A stretch of DNA of 8,146 nucleotides from Prevotellaceae bacterium. Its GTDB lineage: Bacteria > Bacteroidota > Bacteroidia > Bacteroidales > UBA932. A program made the translations under genes and the position numbers. Every line of letters begins with the position of its first letter. Position 1 is the stretch's first letter. Below, piece by piece: positions 1 through 6,198 of the stretch. The DNA is taken from NCBI GenBank assembly GCA_031285695.1, contig JAITVR010000191.1, forward strand, positions 1 through 8,146, given 5' to 3'. A model generated the notes under the pieces. It did not search any database. It worked only from the letters and a program-made list of their open reading frames with translations, and was not told the origin of the DNA.

Positions 1-155
1 TCGCACACAATGAAGCGCTGCGGAAGGTGTTTTTTCTCCGCATTTTCGGGAAGCGATTTTTGCGCAAGCAGCTCGTTGAACAGCTCGGTTTGCTTGTCCC
101 ACGCAGCCTTGTAGTCAATCAAGCCCCAGTCGATGTATTGTAGTTTTTCGTTCAT
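1..155 (-). CDS. lipB: LipB octanoyltransferase, N-terminal part (cut by window start)
   Basis: LipB transfers octanoate from octanoyl-ACP to the conserved lysine of lipoyl domains (E2 subunits, GcvH) in the cytoplasm, the first step of endogenous lipoate synthesis. Only the first 51 codons are inside the window. They begin MNEKLQYIDWGLIDYKAAWD and continue with a Gln/Leu-rich helix, which matches the usual Bacteroidota LipB opening (a 'DLGLIDYKEAWD'-like segment). The catalytic lysine and cysteine lie beyond the window, so activity cannot be judged. The ATG at 155-153 is one base beyond the lipA stop codon, and an AAAGG (rc of 160-164) sits 4 nt upstream of it. This suggests translational coupling to lipA and supports this start. 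The identification rests on N-terminal resemblance and on the lipA neighbour. Confidence 0.85.
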   Translation of the reverse strand, partial: MNEKLQYIDWGLIDYKAAWDKQTELFNELLAQKSLPENAEKKHLPQRFIVC

Positions 156-156
156 G

Positions 157-1017
157 CTACCTTTGCATTTTTGCCTCTATAAAGCTGCGCTCGGCCATGA
201 ATGATGAGCGCACCAGCGGCGCACTTTCTACGCTGCTGAAGCCCATTTTCAACCCGAGTATTCGGTACTTTTCAAACTGCTCGGGCGTAACGTATTCGCT
301 TACTGGCAAATTATTTTTAGTCGGCTGCAGGTACTGACCAATGGTTATCATTTGGCAGCCCACGCTGCGCAAATCGGCTAAAACTTCTTCGACTTCTACC
401 GCCGTTTCTCCTATGCCAACCATAATGCCCGACTTGGTTACAAGCCTGTTTTCGTGCGCTTTACGCAAAACTTGTAAGCTATCGGCGTACTTGGCGCGGC
501 TGCGCACTTGCGGCGAAAGTCGCTTTACGGTTTCCATATTGTGCCCAAAAATATCGGGCTTTGCAGCAAAAACTATTTGTAAAAATTCGTCAACATTATC
601 GAAATCGGGAACCAATACTTCGATAAGAATTTGCGGATTTTTTTCGCGAATAGCGTGAATGGTTTTTGCCCAAAAATCGGCGCCCTTATCGGGCAAATCA
701 TCGCGGTCAACTGAGGTAACTACGCAATGTTTCAATTGCATGAGGCGAATACTTTCCGCCACTTTTTGCGGTTCGTTTACATCGGGCGCAAGTGGTTTTC
801 CGGTGTTGGTGGCGCAAAATTTGCACGAGCGCGTGCAAATATCGCCCAAAATCATGAAGGTGGCCGTGCCCATGTTCCAGCAGGTGCCAATGTTGGGGCA
901 TTTTCCGCTGCTGCAAATGGTGTGCAGGCGATTTTGCTCCACAATTTTGCGAATTTTCGGATATTCGCCCGTGGTTTCCAGCTTTATTTTTAGCCAATCG
1001 GGCTTACGTTCTTGCAT
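157..1017 (-). CDS. lipA: Lipoyl synthase LipA (radical SAM)
   Basis: LipA inserts two sulfur atoms at C6 and C8 of protein-bound octanoyl groups, using S-adenosylmethionine and two [4Fe-4S] clusters. The 286-residue protein has the LipA-specific auxiliary-cluster motif C-X4-C-X5-C at C35, C40 and C46 (CSSGKCPNIGTC), the radical-SAM motif C-X3-C-X2-C at C61, C65 and C68 (CTRSCKFC), and the C-terminal RSS motif at about 270-272, whose serine binds the auxiliary cluster in characterised LipA. Length is normal for the family. I chose the ATG at 1017-1015. A GTG nine codons further upstream (1044) is open, but the family normally starts near 'MQERKPDWLK' and the extra residues have no counterpart I know. 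No Bacteroidota promoter is visible in the 143-base gap upstream, so lipA may be read from the permease transcript. It is followed directly by lipB. Confidence 0.97.
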   Translation of the reverse strand: MQERKPDWLKIKLETTGEYPKIRKIVEQNRLHTICSSGKCPNIGTCWNMGTATFMILGDICTRSCKFCATNTGKPLAPDVNEPQKVAESIRLMQLKHCVVTSVDRDDLPDKGADFWAKTIHAIREKNPQILIEVLVPDFDNVDEFLQIVFAAKPDIFGHNMETVKRLSPQVRSRAKYADSLQVLRKAHENRLVTKSGIMVGIGETAVEVEEVLADLRSVGCQMITIGQYLQPTKNNLPVSEYVTPEQFEKYRILGLKMGFSSVESAPLVRSSFMAERSFIEAKMQR

Positions 1018-1050
1018 GGGAAAATAGTTTTTTAGACAGCCCACTGTGGG

Positions 1051-1128
1051 TTGTCATGCTGAGCCTGTCGAAGCATTGAGGCGTGGGGCTCATCCTCGCC
1101 ACACCCTTCGACAGGCTCAGGGTGACAA
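1051..1128. repeat. REP-like inverted repeat between permease and lipA
   Basis: Two 23-nt arms, 1051-1073 and 1106-1128, are inverted copies matching at 21 of 23 positions. The core of the right arm is CTTCGACAGGCTCAG. The arms are separated by 32 nt, which contain a further possible short stem (GGCG at 1080-1083, CGCC at 1097-1100). The core resembles a palindromic intergenic repeat that I recall from many bacterial genomes. There is no T-tract after the stem, so a classical intrinsic terminator is unlikely. It could stabilise or process the transcript between permease and lipA (inference). The rest of the 1018-1160 gap shows no gene or promoter that I can support. Confidence 0.85.
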
Positions 1129-1160
1129 CGCGCGGTAGCCACTGCCAACCGCCACTTTCT

Positions 1161-2366
1161 TTACAATTTTTTCAGCAAATACCTTACCGGAATGTTGGCG
1201 GCCACAAAGCCTATGAGCGTTACGGCCACAAACACGAGCAGAATATCCGCAGCGGCAATTTTTACCGGATAAGCATCGATGACAAAGTTGCCGCTGAGCT
1301 TAATAATTTTGAAGTGAATTTGCGCCCAGCACGCCGCTAAGCCAAGCGCCACGCCAATGGCGCAGCCCAAGAGCGAAATCATCAATCCTTCCTGCACAAA
1401 AATGCGGCGCACCAAACCATCGGTGGCGCCAAGGCTGCGCAGGGTTTGCACATCTTTTTTCTTTTCGATAATGAGCATGGTGAGCGAGCCAATGGAGTTG
1501 AACGAAGCTACAAGCAAAACAAAAAACAGAATGAAAAAAGTTGCCCACTTTTCGCTTTGCATCATGCGGAAAATTACCTCGTTTTGCTCCGCTTTAGTTT
1601 GCACCTTAAAATCCTTTCCTACAATTTTTTGCACCTCTTTTTTTACGCTCTTCGGGTTGGCCTCCGGTTTCAAATATAATTCCACGCTCGAAACTTCGTT
1701 TTTGTATCCCAACAAGTTTTGCACCAGCGCAAGCGGCGCAAAAACGTAGCGCGAATCAGCGTCCATTTCGATAGAAAAAATGCCGGCGGGGCGCAGGTAC
1801 TCCTGGTTGAAGGCTGTAGCGGGGTTGAGCGTTTGCAAGCTTTGTCCGCGCTTGGGAAAATATACCCACAGCGGGTCGAAAAAGTGCGGGCGCAGGCCGA
1901 GCGTCATGGCGATGGACTTGCCCACAATGGCCGTGTTTACATCGCCGCGCCGCACCACCGCTTCGCCCTCAATAATGCTTTTGCCAATGCCCGAGCGCTG
2001 CAAAAAAACGCTATCGACGCCGCGCACGGTGGCAATGTGCTGCTTGCTGCGGTACTTCAAAAGCGCATTTTCTTCTAAAATTTTGGAATAAAAAGCAATG
2101 TTTTTATTTTCTGTAACTATTTGACAATCAAATAGTTGCGAGCTAAAAACTTTACCTTCAACGGCGGTAATTTTGAGGTCGGGCGCAAGGGCGTTGTACA
2201 GCGATTTTATTAAATCGTCGAGGCCGTTGTAAACCGACAGCGCCACCACCAGCGCCAACGAGCCCACCGCTACGCCCACCGCGCTTACCAGCGAAATGAG
2301 GTTGATAACGTTGTGCGATTTTTTGGCAAACAGGTACCGGCGCGATATGAAAAGGGAGAGTTTCAA
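1161..2366 (-). CDS. LolC/E-like (FtsX family) ABC transporter permease
   Basis: This is an inner-membrane permease of the LolC/LolE/FtsX/MacB family. In the Lol system such permeases pair with a LolD ATPase to release lipoproteins from the inner membrane towards LolA. The 401 residues show the standard layout: a short cytoplasmic N-terminus with 'RRYLFAKKSHNVINLIS', TM1 at about 24-46, a periplasmic MacB-type core at about 50-270, then TM2 at about 274-299, TM3 at about 323-350 and TM4 at about 372-393. The cytoplasmic segment after TM2 (EKKKDVQTLRSLGAT, 301-315) is the family's signature coupling region. No ATPase gene is nearby, so the lipoprotein substrate is inferred from family. The start is TTG (2366-2364): the frame is stopped by TAA 18 nt upstream, no ATG lies in the first part of the ORF, and M-K-L from the TTG aligns with the expected family N-terminus. 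That TTG lies inside a short tandem repeat. The gene lies downstream of rbfA on the same strand. Confidence 0.9.
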   Translation of the reverse strand: MKLSLFISRRYLFAKKSHNVINLISLVSAVGVAVGSLALVVALSVYNGLDDLIKSLYNALAPDLKITAVEGKVFSSQLFDCQIVTENKNIAFYSKILEENALLKYRSKQHIATVRGVDSVFLQRSGIGKSIIEGEAVVRRGDVNTAIVGKSIAMTLGLRPHFFDPLWVYFPKRGQSLQTLNPATAFNQEYLRPAGIFSIEMDADSRYVFAPLALVQNLLGYKNEVSSVELYLKPEANPKSVKKEVQKIVGKDFKVQTKAEQNEVIFRMMQSEKWATFFILFFVLLVASFNSIGSLTMLIIEKKKDVQTLRSLGATDGLVRRIFVQEGLMISLLGCAIGVALGLAACWAQIHFKIIKLSGNFVIDAYPVKIAAADILLVFVAVTLIGFVAANIPVRYLLKKL

Positions 2367-2386
2367 ATTCCAAGTTTCAAATTATG
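2359..2386. repeat. Heptad repeat overlapping the permease start
   Basis: Four 7-bp units on the plus strand, AGTTTCA, AATTCCA, AGTTTCA and AATTATG, make a tandem duplication of an 11-mer (2359-2369 and 2373-2383) with a 14-bp period. The TTG start of the permease and its first two codons lie in the first unit. On the permease strand the array is purine-rich, the opposite polarity to the arms in front of the plus-strand genes. Confidence 0.8.
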
Positions 2387-2387
2387 C

Positions 2388-2467
2388 TGTCATTGCGGGC
2401 TTGACCCGCAATCTCCAAATCAAGGCAACTCAACTGTAAGGGATTGCGGGTCAAGCCCGCAATGACA
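2388..2467. repeat. REP-like double palindrome between rbfA and permease
   Basis: Two 26-nt arms, 2388-2413 and 2442-2467, are perfect inverted copies separated by 28 nt. Each arm is also a hairpin by itself: ATTGCGGG pairs with CCCGCAAT across a 5-nt loop (stems 2392-2399/2405-2412 and 2443-2450/2456-2463). This doublet organisation is like a REP/BIME element. It begins 15 nt past the rbfA stop codon, where it could protect the rbfA mRNA 3' end or attenuate read-through into the permease (inference). The spacer between the arms has no recognisable content. Confidence 0.92.
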
Positions 2468-2482
2468 ATGTGCGCAAGTTTT

Positions 2483-2836
2483 TTATTCGTCTTGATTTTT
2501 TACCGGATTTTCCTTCAGCAGTCGGTCAATATTTTCGACGTAATCGAGCGAGGTATCGAATACAAAGGCGAGCTCGGGCACTATGCGCAGCTGATTTTTT
2601 ACGCGGCGACCCAGCTCGTTGCGAATCACTTTTTCGTTGATGAGCGACTTTACCTCAGCAATTTTGTTGGACGGAAAAACGCTGAGCACCACCTTGGCAA
2701 AGCTCAAATCGGGGCTCATTTCTACGCCCATAACGGTAAGCAGCGCGCCGCCGTAGGCCGCCATGCCCTGCCGCTGAATGATTTCGCCAATATCTTTTTG
2801 GAGCTGCCGCCCCACCTTGAGCTGTCGTGTTGTCAT
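2483..2836 (-). CDS. rbfA: Ribosome-binding factor A (RbfA)
   Basis: RbfA is a single-domain KH-type protein that binds the free 30S subunit and assists late 16S rRNA 5'-end processing, and it is needed for growth in the cold in well-studied bacteria. The 117-residue product has the family's helix 1 (RQLKVGRQLQKDIGEII, about 4-20), the conserved strand region 'VEMSPDLSFAKVVLSV' (38-53), and the C-terminal helix-strand-helix 'RRVKNQLRIVPELAFVFD' (77-94) followed by 'SLDYVENIDRLL'. Length is normal. The frame stays open for another 33 codons upstream, but those codons translate the intergenic heptad repeat and the promoter region. I therefore start at the ATG at 2836-2834 (MTTRQLK), as in relatives. 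A good Bacteroidota promoter lies 55-85 nt upstream, and there is no clear Shine-Dalgarno sequence. The permease follows after 116 bases with a REP-like element between. Confidence 0.95.
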   Translation of the reverse strand: MTTRQLKVGRQLQKDIGEIIQRQGMAAYGGALLTVMGVEMSPDLSFAKVVLSVFPSNKIAEVKSLINEKVIRNELGRRVKNQLRIVPELAFVFDTSLDYVENIDRLLKENPVKNQDE

Positions 2837-2845
2837 AAAACAATG

Positions 2846-2873
2846 GAGAATTGAGAGTTGAAAATTGAAAATG
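2846..2873. repeat. Heptad repeat in the rbfA 5' leader
   Basis: Four contiguous 7-bp units on the plus strand read GAGAATT, GAGAGTT, GAAAATT and GAAAATG. They lie between the predicted rbfA transcription start (about 2884) and its ATG (2836), so the mRNA leader would be a pyrimidine-rich run of TTTTCAA/CTCTCAA-type units ending about 9 nt from the start codon. The same unit family recurs at 7359-7421. Confidence 0.85.
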
Positions 2874-2890
2874 AACGATGCACCAACGAG

Positions 2891-2921
2891 CAAAGGTACG
2901 AAAACAATGGACAATGGACAA
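2891..2921 (-). promoter_or_regulatory. Bacteroidota-type promoter for rbfA
   Basis: On the minus strand a TACCTTTG (rc of 2891-2898) matches the Bacteroidota -7 consensus TAnnTTTG exactly. A TTG (rc of 2919-2921) lies exactly 20 nt upstream of it, within the expected 19-21 nt. Transcription should start near 2884, giving a leader of roughly 48 nt before the rbfA ATG. The -33 TTG is part of the ACAATGR heptad array, so the repeat contributes to the promoter. Confidence 0.75.
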
Positions 2922-2966
2922 TGAATAATGAACAATAATTATCCATTGTCCGTTATCAATTGTCAA
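2904..2966. repeat. Inverted heptad array in the divergent control region
   Basis: Nine contiguous 7-bp units fill this stretch. Five units of the ACAATGG/ACAATGA/ATAATGA/ACAATAA type (2904-2938) are followed in phase by four of opposite orientation, TTATCCA, TTGTCCG, TTATCAA and TTGTCAA (2939-2966). A perfect 10-bp inverted repeat joins the arms (GGACAATGGA 2909-2918 with 2942-2951, 23-nt loop). The array lies between the divergent rbfA and DUF2723 genes. The remaining 2967-3016 is an AT-rich leader of the DUF2723 gene with only weak promoter candidates. Confidence 0.88.
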
Positions 2967-3016
2967 CTAAAATGCGTAACTTAGCGGTTTGTATTTTCAC
3001 TTAAAATCAGCGTAAT

Positions 3017-6000
3017 ATGTTGAATTTCAAGAGGTTGAACTTAATTTTCGGTTGGCTGACCTTTGCCATAGCCTCCGTGGTGTACCTGTTGACTATTGAG
3101 CCCTCGGTTCCTTTTTGGGATTGCGGCGAGTTTATTGCCAGCGCCAACAAGCTGCTGGTGTGCCACCCTCCCGGAGCGCCGCTTTTTTTGATGCTGGGTC
3201 GCCTGTTTATCCTGTTCCACCCGAGCAATGCCGCTATGATGGTCAACGTAATGTCGGCGCTGTCGAGCAGCTTTACCATTCTGTTCATGTTTTGGTCGCT
3301 CACGCACATTATGGCAAAATTGTTTCGCCAAAAAGACGGTGCGCACTCCGCCTACGACATGATTGTGATTTTTGGCGCAGCCGCAGTGGGTTCGTTAGCC
3401 TACACGTTTAGCGATACGTTTTGGTTTTCGGCGGTTGAGGGCGAGGTTTACGCCATTTCGTCGCTGTTTACCGCCTTGGTTTTTTGGGCAATTTTGAAGT
3501 GGGAAAGCGAGGCCGATACGACTTACGCCAACCGCTGGCTGGTGCTTATTGCCTACCTTATGGGCTTGAGTATTGGCGTGCACTTGCTTAACCTGCTGGC
3601 TATTCCGGCCATGGTAATGGTGTACTACTTTAAAAAGTACAAAACCAGCACCAAGGGTTTGATTTACGCCTCGGCAATATCTGTAATTATTTTAGGTGCA
3701 ACGCTTTACGGTATTATTCCACTTACGTGGACTATCGGTTCGTGGTTTGAGCTGCTGTTTGTCAATAGCTTTGGGCTGCCGTACAACAGCGGTTTGCTGT
3801 TTTTTGTGGTGCTGCTTTTTGCCGGACTTGCTCATCTTATTTGGCGCACGTACAAAAATGGCAAACAGCTGGCCAACATTATTGCGCTGTGCGTAACGGT
3901 AATGCTCATTGGCTACGGCTCGTACGCCATGGTGCTGGTGCGCTCGGCGGCCAACCCAAGCATGGACCAAAACAACCCCGACAACGTTTTTAGCCTAATG
4001 AGCTACCTCAACCGCGAGCAGTACGGCGACCGTCCACTATTTAAGGGTCAGTACTTTAACGCACCGCAGGCTTACGGCGAAGATGGCGGCGCGGTGTATG
4101 CTGCGCTCAACGGTAAGTATGAGGTGGTGGACCACAAAACAAAGCTGGTTTATGACGAAAAATTTACCACCATTTTTCCCCGCATGTTCAGCAATGGCGA
4201 TGGGCACGCAGATTTTTACAAAACGTGGAACGGCGGATTTAAGGGAAAACCTGTGCGCACTCGCAACGCTGCCACCGGCGAAAACGAGGTGGTGTACGTG
4301 CCTACTTTTGCCGAAAATATCAGCTTTTTCCTAACCTATCAAGTTGGCTACATGTACCTGCGCTACTTTATGTGGAATTTTGCCGGAAGGCAAAACGACC
4401 TGCAAGGGCACGGCGAATCTACAAAGGGCAACTGGATTTCGGGCATTCCGTTTATTGATAATTCGCGCTTAGGCGGCGACCAAAGCCTGCTGCCCGACAG
4501 CATGAAGGCCAACAAGGCACGCAACAAGTACTACATGCTGCCCTTGATTTTAGGTTTGGCGGGCATGTTTTTTCAGTACAAGCGCAGCAAAAAAGATTTT
4601 ACAGTGCTTGCGCTGCTGTTCTTTTTTACCGGCATAGCCATTGTTATGTACCTCAACCAAAACCCCATACAGCCGCGTGAGCGCGATTACGCCTACGCCG
4701 CTTCATTCTACGCCTTTGCGCTGTGGATTGGCATTGGCGTGGCAGCAGTGGCTGAGGGTTTGCGCAAAATTATTTCAAAACCCGTAATTGCCGGAAGCGT
4801 AGCCACCGTAGCCAGCTTGGCCTTGGTGCCCTGCGTAATGGCTAAGGAAAACTGGGACGACCACAACCGCAGCGGTCGCTACCTGGCAAGAGATTTTGCC
4901 TACAATTATCTTAATTCTTGTAAGCCCAACAGCGTGCTCTTTACCTACGGCGACAACGATACTTTCCCGCTTTGGTACATACAGGAGGTGGAGGGCGTGC
5001 GCACCGATGTTCGCCTTATGAACCTCTCGTACGCCAGCGCCGAGTGGTACATTGAGCAAATGCAGCAGGCATACTACAAGTCCGCGCCGCTGCCCATGTC
5101 GCTTACGCGCGAAAAGGTAGCCGGCTCGCGCCGCGCCATTGTGGCCGTGCAGGATAGAATAAAGGAGCCGCTGGATATTAAAAAAGCCATGGACTTTGTG
5201 ATAAGCGATGCGCCAAGCACCAAGGGCCGCTCCAACTACCGCGGCATGGAAAGCATTGACTACTTCCCCAGCAAAACGCTGCGCATTGAAACCAACGTAG
5301 AAAACGCGCTGCGTGCAGGCATTATAGAAAAAGAGCAAGCCGCAGTTTTTCGCGATAAAATGGACGGACGGCAGGAGCGCGGCGTGGTAACCAACATGCC
5401 CGACATTCTCCCCTACGTTGATATAAACCTTGGCAGCACCATGTATCGCAACTCGTTGGCTATTATTGACTTGTTGGCAAATTTCAGCTGGAATCGTCCC
5501 ATTTACTGGGGAACAACTGCGCCCGCTTCGTACAACTTAGGGCTCGATAAATACTTCAAAAACGAAGGCTTTGCCAACCTGTTTGTACCGCAGCTGCTGG
5601 TACCCGCCGGCCGCATGAGCGGCAACGACACTTACGGCTACACCAACGCCGACAGCGCCTACGACAAGCTGATGAACGTATTTGTATTTCGCAACTTGAA
5701 CAACCCCAAGGTATATTACGACGAAAACAGCCGCCGCATGATGGCCACCGAGCGCAACGCCTTTATACGCTGCATTATAGCCCTCGTTAATGAGGAAAAA
5801 AACGACAAGGCTAAAGCATTGATTAGTAAATACTTAGAAGCTTTTCCCGCGCCGGAAATTTCGATTTACTACGACGCTGCAACCATTGTTGACGTGCTGT
5901 ACATTGTAGGCGAAAATGAGCGCGCCAACGCTGTGGCCAACGGCATTGCCACCGATGCCGAGCAGCAGCTACGCTACTTCCGCAGCCTAAAGCGCAGCCC

Positions 6001-6124
6001 CGATGCCGACTACGAGTACAGCATTGCGCTTCAGTACCTGCGCCGAATGTCGCAATCGGCCAAGCGCCACAACCAAGTGGAGCAGGAAAAAAAGTTGAAC
6101 GACATACTATCAATGTACAATTGA
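3017..6124 (+). CDS. DUF2723 multi-pass membrane protein, candidate GT-C glycosyltransferase
   Basis: The 1035-residue protein has a membrane half with about 10-12 predicted helices (roughly 8-310 and 505-605) and a large mostly hydrophilic C-terminal half. Conserved DUF2723 features are the N-terminal 'EPSVPFWDCGEF' (27-39, with acidic D35 and E38 after TM1, a position typical of GT-C catalytic residues), 'CHPPGAPLF' (49-57), 'AVEGEVYA' (139-146), 'GLSIGVHLLNL' (183-193), 'QPRERDYAYAASFYAF' (552-567), 'YGDNDTFPLWY' (644-654) and 'NRPIYWG' (826-832). The C-terminal 900-1035 is helical and could be TPR-like. The family is abundant in Bacteroidota. Human TMEM260, which carries the same domain, is a protein O-mannosyltransferase. 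A role in sugar transfer at the inner membrane is therefore plausible, but donor and acceptor are unknown here. The ATG at 3017 gives the expected MLNFKRLN start just before TM1. The stop lies in a heptad repeat, and the deacetylase follows after 73 bases on the same strand. Confidence 0.88.
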   Translation: MLNFKRLNLIFGWLTFAIASVVYLLTIEPSVPFWDCGEFIASANKLLVCHPPGAPLFLMLGRLFILFHPSNAAMMVNVMSALSSSFTILFMFWSLTHIMAKLFRQKDGAHSAYDMIVIFGAAAVGSLAYTFSDTFWFSAVEGEVYAISSLFTALVFWAILKWESEADTTYANRWLVLIAYLMGLSIGVHLLNLLAIPAMVMVYYFKKYKTSTKGLIYASAISVIILGATLYGIIPLTWTIGSWFELLFVNSFGLPYNSGLLFFVVLLFAGLAHLIWRTYKNGKQLANIIALCVTVMLIGYGSYAMVLVRSAANPSMDQNNPDNVFSLMSYLNREQYGDRPLFKGQYFNAPQAYGEDGGAVYAALNGKYEVVDHKTKLVYDEKFTTIFPRMFSNGDGHADFYKTWNGGFKGKPVRTRNAATGENEVVYVPTFAENISFFLTYQVGYMYLRYFMWNFAGRQNDLQGHGESTKGNWISGIPFIDNSRLGGDQSLLPDSMKANKARNKYYMLPLILGLAGMFFQYKRSKKDFTVLALLFFFTGIAIVMYLNQNPIQPRERDYAYAASFYAFALWIGIGVAAVAEGLRKIISKPVIAGSVATVASLALVPCVMAKENWDDHNRSGRYLARDFAYNYLNSCKPNSVLFTYGDNDTFPLWYIQEVEGVRTDVRLMNLSYASAEWYIEQMQQAYYKSAPLPMSLTREKVAGSRRAIVAVQDRIKEPLDIKKAMDFVISDAPSTKGRSNYRGMESIDYFPSKTLRIETNVENALRAGIIEKEQAAVFRDKMDGRQERGVVTNMPDILPYVDINLGSTMYRNSLAIIDLLANFSWNRPIYWGTTAPASYNLGLDKYFKNEGFANLFVPQLLVPAGRMSGNDTYGYTNADSAYDKLMNVFVFRNLNNPKVYYDENSRRMMATERNAFIRCIIALVNEEKNDKAKALISKYLEAFPAPEISIYYDAATIVDVLYIVGENERANAVANGIATDAEQQLRYFRSLKRSPDADYEYSIALQYLRRMSQSAKRHNQVEQEKKLNDILSMYN

Positions 6125-6198
6125 TAATGGAATTGACAATGATAGTGCACGCCGGCTTGTGCGTTCATTGTTCATTGTCAATTGTCAATTATTCATTA
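6117..6198. repeat. Inverted heptad repeat from DUF2723 stop to deacetylase start
   Basis: The left arm starts inside the last codons of the DUF2723 gene (ACAATTG 6117-6123, ATAATGG, AATTGAC). The right arm is five exact-phase heptads, TTCATTG, TTCATTG, TCAATTG, TCAATTA and TTCATTA (6164-6198), the last of which supplies the A of the deacetylase ATG. A perfect 12-bp inverted repeat links the arms (6131-6142 with 6172-6183), with a nested GCAC/GTGC stem (6147-6150/6159-6162) around GCCGGC. There is no T-tract terminator, so DUF2723 and the deacetylase are probably co-transcribed. Confidence 0.87.

Noticed and set aside
158..165. TACCTTTG on the plus strand, an exact Bacteroidota -7 match, inside the lipA end.
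   Set aside because: The nearest upstream TTG (138-140) is only 17 nt away, no plus-strand gene follows, and the bases are the complement of the lipB ribosome-binding region and lipA stop.
1018..1044. Nine-codon N-terminal extension of lipA from a GTG at 1044.
   Set aside because: The family start at the ATG at 1017 is better supported, and the extension reads through intergenic sequence.
1719..2078. 119-codon plus-strand open frame antisense to the permease.
   Set aside because: It is a shadow of the permease coding sequence with no motif or start signal of its own.
2388..2467. CRISPR-like repeat-spacer structure.
   Set aside because: There are only two copies, in inverted orientation, with one spacer and no cas genes, which fits a palindromic doublet instead.
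2837..2935. 33-codon N-terminal extension of rbfA with a hydrophobic look.
   Set aside because: It is translation of the stop-free strand of the heptad repeat and of the promoter itself, so it is not a signal peptide.
2960..2989. Possible promoter for DUF2723: TTG at 2960-2962 with TAGCGGTT 19 nt downstream, or TAACTTAG at 2977-2984.
   Set aside because: The first has correct spacing but a poor -7 box. The second has a nearly good -7 box but only 14 nt to that TTG. Neither is strong enough to annotate.
4775..5338. 187-codon open frame on the minus strand inside the DUF2723 gene.
   Set aside because: It lies fully antisense to a well-supported gene, has no recognisable domain, and its composition is that of a shadow frame.
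6159..6197. 13-codon extension of the deacetylase from a GTG, resembling part of a hydrophobic leader.
   Set aside because: Most of the codons come from the heptad units and the family does not have them.
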